Of a DNA stretch of 32,645 nt, positions 9,690 to 19,080 are shown one piece after another. Below the pieces are notes generated by a model. That model was given only the letters and a program-made list of their open reading frames with translations, was not told where the DNA came from and searched no databases. The position numbers were made by a program, and so were the translations under genes. Within the stretch, counting starts at the first letter, position 1. Every line of letters begins with the position of its first letter. Location: assembly GCA_036897485.1 (NCBI GenBank), contig JAYMTF010000623.1, forward strand, positions 1 through 32,645, in the 5' to 3' direction. The stretch is from Pelargonium nanum (taxonomy: Eukaryota > Streptophyta > Magnoliopsida > Geraniales > Geraniaceae).

Positions 9690-10114
9690 TCATGTGTTGG
9701 TTGGGCTGAGGCTAGCCTAGAAGAGATTTAGCGTTTGAGATTGAGTCTTTATCTAACTGATTCTCTGAGTTTTAGGAAAGTCATTTCAAAAGTAGATGCT
9801 AATTCTACTAATGTTATGTTATTTATGTCTGATTGTAACTCTTATCCTTGGAGATCTTTGATTATGGAGCGCAGGGAAAAAGCTGCTCGTTTTGAAGAGT
9901 TCATGCTTTCGCATGCTTATAGGAAAGCAAATTGTGTGGCATATTTTTTGGTCAAGTTTTGTTTATCTTGTACTTCAGACCATAATCTTTTTATTTCACC
10001 CACCTGTGGGTGCCGTCTCTTTGCTTTTCTCGGATTTTAATAATAATCCGAGCACTAGTTTAGATTGACCTCCTTGAGATTAAAAGAAAAAAAGAAATTG
10101 TCATGTGTTGGTTG
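9690..10114 (+). mobile_element. 5'-truncated LINE with 14-bp TSD
   Basis: TCATGTGTTGGTTG is repeated exactly at 9690-9703 and 10101-10114. The 397 bases between are the 3' end of a non-LTR retrotransposon. One frame (9735-10037) reads TDSLSFRKVISKVDANS, SDCNSYPWR and FEEFMLSHAYRKANCVAYFL, the pattern of the plant LINE RNase H-like domain (DSL core; F.H.YR.AN.VA..LAK end). It ends in an A-rich tail (GATTAAAAGAAAAAAAGAAA). A stop codon upstream of the frame and the missing reverse transcriptase show it is a dead, 5'-truncated copy. The perfect TSD suggests a fairly recent insertion. Target-primed reverse transcription is inferred from the tail and TSD. Confidence 0.8.
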
Positions 10115-11649
10115 AAAACTATAGTATTGGTATTCTTAACATTACTGGTTTAGTTGGGCCTGTTTAGGCCCATCATGCAGTTTAGTGAACTTGAAAAACC
10201 CAATATTAGCTTATTCCTTAGAGTAACAAAGCCCAAAGACAGCTACCATACTTGTTCAACCTTCATGAAATGACAAGTGCATATGAATATAACTATTAAG
10301 ACAAGCTTAGTCCATTATTGGACTTTCTTATATAGTTTTTAAATTCTTATTATAAGTTACTCTATTTTCAATATCTTACTAATATTCTATATGTAACAAT
10401 CAATATTGATGCACTATTTTCACCTATTTTGTTGTTGGATATCATACACACGTTTAGTGAATTTCGAATGTGAGAGTGTCAACTCTAAATGACTCAGATG
10501 CAAATATTACAATTTTGCTTACAACAATTGAACTTTTTACTATAGACATTGTGCATTTATAATATAATTACTCAAAAGGAGAGACTAGTAGAAATTACGC
10601 GGCACATAATGATAATATAGTTACTCATGTCTAATTAGTTGATGTCATCTGTCTTTTTATTTGTAATTATTGGCAAATAAATTAATATTTCAATGCGACT
10701 AATAAATCAAATACATCGAATCTAGCGATTTGGTAACTCAAGGAGGTTTGTGAGATTTATCTTAGCCAAATTGCAAGGGATATGAGTAGCCAGACACAAC
10801 CCATGGCGCGTAAAATGGCCAAGTCTTGACGGACTCTCTCTTCGGATTGGTTTTTTTTCCGAGTATGTCCCACCTCTCATGTTAACACGATTACTTCATG
10901 GGGATCAATTTTATTGTATATCATCAAATATCAATGATTTTTTTAAAAAGAATATTACTATTACTTGCCTTGACAATTTTTGTGCCACGTTACTAAATTT
11001 ATATATTTCAGTGAAGTGATATTAGTTGATTAATCAATTCAGTTCACTTAATTTTACCTTTTTTTGAAGTGGCTTCATGGAACTTGAAAGCCGGTGATCT
11101 CTAATCTCAATACTTTTCAAAATTATAGCACATTCTTTATTCTTTATTCTTTGTTTGTTGGTGAAAATTTCTATAGCACGTTCGGGTGTCAATATTGTAT
11201 ACCAACTCTTATTTTCTTTTCTTTCTTTGTTTCTTGCATTTTTCTATATGTTTCATTGTTTGGCGAATAGTTGACCCAAAAATAGCAAATCAAAATAGAG
11301 CACATCCTTCAATATTTTGATTGCAACAACCGATATCGGAGCTAGAACACCTAAAACAAATGGATTACTTCAATCATAGACTAAGACTTCATTATGCAAC
11401 ACCATGTCTTTTCCTTTTTTTGGGACACAACTTAGATCACAAAAAATTAATTACCATCAACGGGTCAATAGATTATCACCGATTGTGTTGTCTTAAAATT
11501 GGACGCTCAATCGATCATCACCACCATATATCATTGTCGTCATATTACAAACGGGTGAATTTTTCAGCAGATGATAGTTTATCTTTTAGTTTTTCTTTCA
11601 GTAGTCTTATTTTTCATTTGGTTATTGTTCTGCGGTTTAAAGGTTTATG
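10115..11649. other. Gene-free spacer
   Basis: Three TGGGCY site II words lie at 10155-10160, 10167-10172 and 10230-10235 with no gene beside them. The remainder is AT-rich with no supported gene. An open frame at 11321-11650 (plus strand) has low-complexity, Ser/Phe/Leu-rich content and no family features. Confidence 0.4.
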
Positions 11650-11716
11650 AGTTGGTCAGATACTCAATCTTACGTAAAAAAAACTTAAAGCCTGAGACTT
11701 TGAAGGTTTGATCCCT
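11650..11716 (+). repeat. Possible tRNA-derived SINE remnant
   Basis: GAGTTGGTCAGATACTCA (A-box-like) is followed about 40 bases later by GGTTTGATCCCT, close to the Pol III B box. No full tRNA fold is possible. The 3' end of the presumed SINE is not visible. Confidence 0.3.
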
Positions 11717-11994
11717 AGTTTGTAATTAGTAGGATTTAACTTTGTAAATAACACCTCTTTCTTGCTATTTTATTAAATGACCTAAATATTCTTTAAACAA
11801 AGTGAACAAACCATTCAACTCATAAATTTTACAAGCATATATATACACCAAAATTCGAAAATAATTAAACAACGTATCATAGTACTATGATCGAAGAAGA
11901 TCCTATATCTCATCTACCATATAAATATTTCAAGGAAAAAAGTATATTAAAAGGTCCTAATTAACAACAATTTATCATCAAAAAAAAAAAAGGA

Positions 11995-12618
11995 TCAATC
12001 ACTCCAAAGTGTTAAATCTATAGCATCCTCTTCCATATCATTCCAATTGAACCCATTTTTCAACGCCGGCGGCGTCAGAAGCAAACCCTCCGCCATGCTG
12101 TCCAGCAGACCAGGCATGTTAAATAACTCCTCCTCGTCCAACACAAACCTATTTTCTCGACAATTTTCACGACCAACAACCTCGATCTTCTCTTTATTAT
12201 CGTTTTCTAAATCACCACCAGTCTCCGGCGACGACGACGAAGAATACGAGCAATCAAACCCTCCCTCCGCCGCCTCCAGAGCCGCGATCTGTATGTCCCG
12301 AATCGCCGCCGACCTCGCGCGTGGCAAGAACTGGGCCGACGCCGGAAAATTCAGCGGCGCCGACTCTCCCCGAAGAGCTAGGGCTGCCACGTCGTGTGCC
12401 CTAGCTGCCATGTCAGCGCTCGGGAACGTCCCGAGCCATATCCGCGACTTCCTCTGCGGCTGCCGGAGCTCGCACACCCACTTCTCGTTCCTCCGCCGGA
12501 CTCCCCGGTAGACCGGGTGACGCGTCTCGTGGAACTTTTTCCGGCCAGCCTTTCGCTTCGCTGGCCGGACCGGCGAGGTCGTCGAAACCAACATGTCGTC
12601 TATACAATATTGTTCCAT
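11995..12618 (-). CDS. DREB1/CBF-like AP2/ERF transcription factor, 207 aa
   Basis: Intronless nuclear DNA-binding protein of the DREB1/CBF type (ERF group III), whose members bind CRT/DRE (CCGAC) sites in cold, drought and salt responses. It starts [14 protein letters not shown]-type basic block [18 protein letters not shown] (18-35), which is a likely nuclear signal, precedes the AP2 domain (about 37-94: [39 protein letters not shown]). The acidic C-terminus (for example [20 protein letters not shown]) ends in LWSD, like the LWSY end of CBFs, and is probably the activation region. Oddities: Val48 matches DREB Val14, but the Glu19 position is Gln53 (KWVCELRQP); one residue is missing in the RRRNEKW loop compared with RNSGKW; and the CBF DSAWR signature is replaced by ASAQF. 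It is therefore a diverged DREB1 or close relative. GC-rich codon use contrasts with the AT-rich flanks, as is common for this family. Confidence 0.9.
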   Translation of the reverse strand: MEQYCIDDMLVSTTSPVRPAKRKAGRKKFHETRHPVYRGVRRRNEKWVCELRQPQRKSRIWLGTFPSADMAARAHDVAALALRGESAPLNFPASAQFLPRARSAAIRDIQIAALEAAEGGFDCSYSSSSSPETGGDLENDNKEKIEVVGRENCRENRFVLDEEELFNMPGLLDSMAEGLLLTPPALKNGFNWNDMEEDAIDLTLWSD

Positions 12619-12692
12619 ATATTAAGATCGAAGAAAAAGAGTTTTTTTTTTTTTTGTGAGTATACAAGAATTGGAGGAGCTGAGAGTATTGG

Positions 12693-12700
12693 TATTTATT
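12693..12700 (-). promoter_or_regulatory. TATA-like box of the DREB1-like gene
   Basis: AATAAATA on the minus strand (CCAATAAATACC) lies 75 bases before the ATG at 12618, implying a leader of roughly 45 bases. The leader contains an A-rich tract next to the start codon. Confidence 0.4.
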
Positions 12701-12797
12701 GGAGAGAGTTCATGGAATAGAAACATGGGAAATTTGAGGAACTGATAAGGTGCAATAAAAACGTGCGTATTTTGTTGAGACTTAATAGTATAAAAGT

Positions 12798-12827
12798 CAC
12801 GTGGTATATGACGCAGAGGACCACGTG
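12798..12827 (-). promoter_or_regulatory. Paired G-boxes upstream of the DREB1-like gene
   Basis: Two CACGTG cores lie at 12798-12803 (TCACGTGG) and 12822-12827 (CCACGTGG), 24 bases apart and about 180-210 bases before the start codon. CACGTG is bound by bZIP (ABRE/ABF) and bHLH (PIF, MYC) factors. PIF control of CBF promoters through such boxes is known in Arabidopsis. Control of this gene by abscisic acid or light is inferred. Confidence 0.6.
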
Positions 12828-13210
12828 GGTAAAAGAAACATTATATTAATGTTGTTTTCGCTTTTAATTATATTATCCATTTTAAAATATATTTTTCCTG
12901 CTAATTTGGATTAGGGGCTACGTTTTAGGTAGCTCTGGCTGACCATATAAGTTAACAACACTTGTGAAAAGGCTAATGATCCTTAACTAACTTGATTAAC
13001 TAGGCTAAACTTTATATCTAGTTACATAGGTGTTTTTTGCTATAAAATTGAAGAATTTGGTATTTTTGACCAAGTATTATCAGCTCTAATTATTGCATAA
13101 TTGAGTTATCAAAAGCTTAAGCAGGGAATAAGCAAGAAGGCAATTCAGTTGTGGAGCACATTCATTAATACATATGTAAAATTTAATATTGTACTAATTA
13201 ATCATATGCG

Positions 13211-13332
13211 TATATGACATTATGCTAAAAGATGTTTGGCTATTGGAGAAAAAACATTTCATTCCAGACATTGGAGCTGCATAGGAGGTTAGTATGGTTA
13301 ACACATGTGGGGTAATTTCATAATGTCATATA
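13211..13332. repeat. 122-bp unit with 14-bp perfect inverted repeat ends, next to (TA)16
   Basis: TATATGACATTATG at 13211-13224 is exactly inverted at 13319-13332 (CATAATGTCATATA). The 94-base interior has no further pairing. It could be a very small MITE or a chance AT-rich palindrome. A (TA)n microsatellite follows at 13341-13373. Confidence 0.4.
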
Positions 13333-13337
13333 AAACA

Positions 13338-13373
<36 letters not shown>

Positions 13374-13376
<3 letters not shown>

Positions 13377-16300
13377 ATGTTTTATACTTAATATACAGTT
13401 AATGAAAATTTAGTAAATTTATAATCACTCTTACTTTTTAACAATTCACCGACCAATTATCTTTCGGAATTCATTTTGAACCTCCTCCAGTTACCTCTAC
13501 ATGTATTTTACCTTTATATACATTTGAAGTAGACTATCCAAATAAATCTTTGTAGAGTTTCATTAACACCATTATATGCAGTTTTTTCGCTTTATATATA
13601 GTTTACCGACGTGCATACAACTGGATATAACAAATAGGTAAGGGCCGGACCTAAACATAAATAAATGAACTTAAATTGAACCTCATATTGACGATGAACT
13701 CAAATCAAATGCCAAAATATACAGACGTTACGCTAGAATGAAACGAAATTTTTTATACAATGTTAACATTTACACGTGGTATTGCCTCACCTTGCTCTTA
13801 CATATCTATGAAATAATTAAAAGATAGTAGCTGCAACAATGTGTGAACAACAAATATTAGGATTAGCCATTGATTTAAAAAATATTTTTTATCTTTCTAA
13901 TAAAGTAGTATTTGTAGGAGCACGGACGGTTTGTGGTTGTGAACCAAAAAATGAATCGGCCGAATCGGATTGGAAGATAGAGGAGAGGGTTGAGTTTTAA
14001 TTTTGTAGGTAATTTTAGCGGTCGGTTATTGGTAATGACAAAATAAGATTTGACAAACATGTCCTATCTTGATTGATTTGGAAAATCAAAATATAACATG
14101 AAAATCAATAAAAACTCTCTAAAAACGAAAAACTCAACTTGTCTCTGTCCTTGCCATAACGGGGACAAAAAAAAGTTGCCCACCAATAACTTGTTTTATT
14201 ATTTTCTCTCTATCTCATGATTGTTGTATCAAATCTTGCCACTGATTTAAAATAATAAAAACATAATTTAACAAAATTACGTGATAAATATAAATATTAC
14301 GCTTTTGTGGTTTAAATTAAGTTTGAATAAAAATAATAGTATGATATATAAGAAATTACAATAAATAAATGAACTCATAAATTTTATTACAAATTCAAGA
14401 TTCCAAACCCAAACTCATAATTTTTGTTTTCACAAATAATTACTATGCCCTTCAATAATTTCATTTCATTTGGCAAATTTAACAAAAAATGTTCTCTTAT
14501 TATATATGCACATTACACAAGTCATCATAAGTTGCTTTTTGCAAAACTATGAACTAGTGAATGAAATATCACAATGGCCGGTATCACATTTTCAATTTTA
14601 CTTCTTTTACAAAAGATTACAATTATTTGCATGATCTTCATGAGTTTCATAACTCACTTTACTGTATTGTTTACAATAGTTCATTGAATTATTAGAGGAT
14701 TACTTATATATCATGTAATTTGGATAAAATTTCAATCAAATCAGAGTTGTCATCTATGTATATAGTAATTGAAAATGCATGCATGATGCATGTCTAGTTG
14801 TTGCGTAAGCAATTACATAACTCCATTGGCTTTAAGGTAATTGTAGATTATAATGAACAATTGGTCATGTTAAAAGCTCAGGTGGTGATAAAATTATGGA
14901 AAACGTTACGTCACAAATATTCTGTACAAGAAGACTTGATAATGTATATGACAAATATATATTCTTTATTTATATGATTTAAAATAAGTTTCAACAAATA
15001 ACAATTTTACATATAAGATAGTAAGATACCACCACTTTTTCATAGTATTTTTGTTGATGAGCGTCAAGACATACATACATATTGTACACCTGTCCCATTT
15101 TCCGAGAAAGTTTTATGAAAAACATGCATGTTTCATTCCAAAAATATCAAACGTTTATTCTTGAGCAACAAATTATTGAAGGCCCAAATTAAAAAATATG
15201 TTGATTGGTTGCGGACATTTGTTGGTCCAAATATAAGATTTGAGTATATGAAATACACGAGTTTTTTAAGAACATGAATTTTTCGTTTCCGTATCTTTTT
15301 ATTTATAGAAAATCAAAGAAAACAACAAATACAAAAACATACATTCTTCTAGGTGGATTTGACATTATATTGCCATGTATTCACTTATCAACAAAATTGT
15401 ATAGTGTTATATATGTTGTGAAACGCTGAATATGGAGGATTTGTGTTGCTGTCTAGAAACATCTTAGTGCATAAGTTGGACAAATTGTCCTCACTAATTT
15501 TACTGTTTTTAACATAGCACGAGATTAAGTTCAATGTCCCATGCATCCTAGGTTTATTTCTTGGCAGCATCTTACTTTTTCAACACATATATATGCGAAA
15601 CAACCTTAATTAACACGACACTAGATTTGTAATGGAGTATAGTTTGTACCTTTTAGCAAATATTAAACAATTTATCTAAAGCTCAAATTTGATATAAAAG
15701 ATAAATACTAATAATAACTTACAATACAAGAAACTATATATAAGAATTCAGACATAATAAAAATACAACGAACGATAATCTATCGTTGATCAACAACGAT
15801 TTTGCAATGAATAATAAGTACTTTAAGTAACTAGTTTATGACACGTTTGTGGCACATACAATTTTCAGTTGGTGCGAAAACAAACAACGAGCTAAGGATA
15901 CATCGTAAAAGTCGTTTTTGCTGCATAAAAAATTGTAAAAGAAAGCATACACATTTTTTCTCTTTTTCTTCCCTCCCTCCCTCATATATTATTACTCTCT
16001 TATGCTTTAAAAAAATTGCGACAAAAACATCTCTAAGTCTAACACAAGTTAGATAGAACTCAAACTAATAATTTACAACGCATGAAACCATCTATGTGCA
16101 TAAACAGATGTATAGAGAAATGCACAAAAAATTCTTCACCATCGATACTTAAGTATATGTTCATACACAATTCTTCAAAGTTTGAAAGTATTCTCTATTT
16201 TCTCCAATAAATTTATGAGAGGGATAACCCATTTCGATCTATATTTAATAAATAGTCTCTAAATAAATAATGGGTTAAACTTCTTGTTGTCTATTCGAAC

Positions 16301-16637
16301 ACATGTTACTAATAAACTCAAATTAGATTTAAACAAATAGTTAAGACGATGATTTTTGAACGAGTCAGTAGGGCATGCAACAGAAGCAAATTGTTTAAGG
16401 AATATATATTTATATATAATATACTGTACACATGAGCAGTTTATATTATTAGTGTCTGATTAGGGTTTAAGCCAGAACAAGCCTTTTGGGATTAGGAAAA
16501 AATATTATAAAAATGTCAAGTCATGCACAGCCAGCTGCTCTAATGTATGAGTCACCAGTCTATTCTTGAAAATATCAGATAGATAAGAAGAAGTGTAAGA
16601 GAAAAAAGATGCTTTGTGATCATGATTAGATCATGGT
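13374..16637. other. Gene-free AT-rich spacer
   Basis: No supported gene on either strand. The short frames near 13875-14060, 15388-15570 and 15838-16056 are AT-biased and have no family features, promoter or splice context. A telo-box-like TTAGGGTTTAAG occurs near 16460. Confidence 0.5.
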
Positions 16638-16713
16638 GTGGTCCATATATAATATTATATATACACACATACAATCATGTATATATATAGAACAACCTTG
16701 CAATATGGACCAC
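16638..16713. repeat. Imperfect hairpin of about 76 bases
   Basis: GTGGTCCATAT (16638-16648) is perfectly inverted at 16703-16713 (ATATGGACCAC). Inside it TATATATAC and GTATATATA form a second stem, separated from the outer stem by a bulge (GAACAACCTTGCA). Such a fold could be a small-RNA precursor, a MITE remnant or chance AT pairing. No conserved miRNA sequence is present. Confidence 0.35.
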
Positions 16714-17092
16714 CTTTTGCTAATTTCTAACAACCCTATATTGTTAATAAAACCTTTTGACTAAAATTTCATTTTTTTTAGAAAGACAAGAAAATTGATT
16801 TTCGTTTTAGACCCCATATAATTGTTTTGAATAATCTAGTTTTACATATGTTGTTACACATATAATTGCACAAACTGATGTGGATGCATCCTAACCACGA
16901 GGGGAGGGATAAGGTAAATGGTGGGTTTTATAATTTTCCTCTCGTCAGTGATTGTCATACTATGTTTTGCCTCTTGCGGAAGGATAATAATGAACCGTAC
17001 CATTTATCATGTCTCGTTCATTGCAGTAACGTCGCTTGGTGCAATTCTTTGAGCATTTAAACAATTTGTTGTAATCAAGATATGTTGAACAA

Positions 17093-17261
17093 AGTGGTTA
17101 AAACACTTTGTATTCTCTTTGAGGTCTCAAGTTCGAGCCTACTTGTCTACGGTATGAGGTGAGATTTGTGGGGTAGGGTTTAGGGTGACGCTCCCTTTGT
17201 TGAGTACAAAACATTGTTACTTCGAGTATGATGTCCCGTTGCTGATAAAAAAAAGAAAAAA
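17093..17261 (+). mobile_element. tRNA-derived SINE-like element with A-rich tail
   Basis: AGTGGTTAAAAC (A-box-like, 17093) and GGTCTCAAGTTCGAGCC (B box core 17131-17139) have tRNA-like spacing. They are followed by a body (TGGGGTAGGGTTTAGGGTGA) and a tail TTGCTGATAAAAAAAAGAAA. This is the layout of a Pol III-transcribed plant SINE whose 3' end may mimic a LINE tail. No clear target duplication was found, so the 5' edge is approximate. Confidence 0.5.
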
Positions 17262-18201
17262 TTTCTTGTATATATTCTTAGTTATGAATATCTGTATAAA
17301 CATTATATGTACATCACTAATTTCTTTTTATTTTCTCAAAATATAAGGTAAGACAATACTCATTTTGGAATGGGATATCATTGTCATGTCTTTCTTTTTT
17401 ATCCTAAAATTAGTATCGGGTTTCATATTAAGTTAGTAGTAGTAGTCTTCCCTAGCGCATTAATGTGATGCTTAGATGTAGTAATATTAATTGGGCTAAG
17501 TCTAAATGAAAAGGTTTTAAAATTTAACGGATAGGAATTTGGGCCTTTAATGGGCCAGACTACTCTTTTGACAATGAAGCCCATAAAACGAAATTTCTTG
17601 ATATATATATTTTGACTTCTGATTGATATATATTTTTGAAACTACTACGGAGTAATATTTAAGAGTTATAAACTTATATGTAAAATATATAGTCCATTAG
17701 TAATTCAATAAGGGAGCTAAACCTTTTTTTTTTTTTATAACTTTAACAACTTCATATTTATTATCAGCAAATAAAAGTCAAGAAATATATATCAGGAGAT
17801 TAGAAGCATCTCAATGTTGTTAATTATCTGACATTATGACTCCGAAACATCTAGTCTAACAAATGTTGCATGGTTCGTAAATCGACAAATAAAATTTAAA
17901 ACAATTCTATTAAACGCACAATCTAAATCTAAGAAAAATATGGCATGAATCAAGCTGCATCGATCTCTCTGATTGTCAAAATTTTGGTAAGTTTAGCCTA
18001 ATTAAGTTATTAAATCATATATTTTCATTTATGATTAACAGAAGGTAGGTTTAAATATCTAAAACCTTTTCTTTCATGCAAGTCTTTATTCCTCTTCTTC
18101 GTTGAGTTAAAAATAAAATAATATTCAGTTTGAATTGCATAACTGTATTCCATTAAATTAATAAATTTTCACATAGGAGAACCAATTCATTGTCGAACTT
18201 T
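17262..18201. other. Gene-free AT-rich spacer with a site II cluster
   Basis: Four TGGGCY words or complements lie at 17492-17497, 17540-17545, 17551-17556 and 17578-17583, within 92 bases, but no gene is visible nearby. The rest is AT-rich without supported features. Confidence 0.4.
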
Positions 18202-18255
18202 AATTTATAGTATAGTATTTTTCTGCTTCAAAAAAAATTTATAGTATAGTATTTT
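18202..18255 (+). repeat. A-tract micro-insert with 20-bp exact direct repeats
   Basis: AATTTATAGTATAGTATTTT at 18202-18221 is repeated exactly at 18236-18255. Between the copies lies only TCTGCTTCAAAAAA (18222-18235). Its short unique part plus A run, flanked by a long direct repeat, matches an extremely 5'-truncated retroposon insertion. Confidence 0.6.
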
Positions 18256-18791
18256 AATATTTTTGGTTGTTGTAACACAAAATTATTACAAGACTCGAGA
18301 GTCGAGTCCTTTGAAAAATATATAAATTTTGGACGGTTGCCAAATTCATTTCAATTCGCATGCACAAAACATTAAAATTGTTGCGGCTAAATATATTTTA
18401 ATGTGTTTGTGAGGGATTTGGATAGTTATGGGCTTTAAATATTATTTTATTTATTTTGAATAGCTTCATCATTGTGGAAATGGTAGGTAGTTGTGAGTCA
18501 GAGTTAGATAGGATGTTCCATCACTGTGGCAACATCAATACTTGTGACTTATGTGGTCTCATCTTGGTGTCGGGTTTGTATCGGGTCGGATTGAGCTAGA
18601 CTCGATAAAATTTAACTTGAATATGACATAAAAGAGTTTAAGTTGGGCGGGAGATGGAGTCAACGTTCACGTCTTAATGTAAAAATGTGTAAATTTTTTA
18701 TACATGTAAATTCCAATACCATCCTAGCATCTAAACCAGACCCTTCATCATTCTCTATCATCCTCAATTCATCATCCTAGTTAGAAAATGA

Positions 18792-19002
18792 CGGAGATGA
18801 CAATTCGAGTTTTGGATCAATTTTGTATATATTCGGCTAAATAAAGAGTCATTCGAACCTGATTAAGAGGGATTCAAATCGAATTGGATAAATTTTGGAT
18901 CTTTAGTGTATTATGAGCATAAATGTCCGATCAAATTCAAAAATTGAGCGGATCAGATTGAATTCGGATGTCTACGAGTTTAGATCCAATTTGTTATCTC
19001 TA
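18792..19002. mobile_element. Possible hAT-like MITE, ~211 bp
   Basis: The left edge CGGAGATGACAATTCGAG and the reverse complement of the right edge TAGAGATAACAAATTGGATC are imperfect inverted repeats of the TAGAGATGGCAA type seen in plant hAT-related elements. The interior is rich in GGATC and GAATTCGGAT words. The 8-bp flanks do not match, so edges and family are uncertain. It ends about 80 bases downstream of the DUF4378 gene stop codon and may contribute to its 3' region. Confidence 0.35.
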
Positions 19003-19080
19003 TTCTATACCTTACATTTACTGCAAGTTGCCTTAAATTAAAAATAATAATAAAAACAGTTGGACCAAAATTGTTTTGAA

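Noticed and set aside
11321-11650. 109-codon plus-strand frame
   Set aside because: Low-complexity Ser/Phe/Leu content, no conserved motif, no promoter or poly(A) context.
12047-12511. Plus-strand open frame over the AP2/ERF gene
   Set aside because: Antisense shadow caused by GC-rich codons; the minus strand encodes an unmistakable AP2 domain.
16866-17060. 64-codon plus-strand frame upstream of the SINE-like element
   Set aside because: No recognisable motif; a resemblance to a LINE RNase H end (VHCSNVAWCNSL) was too weak to call.
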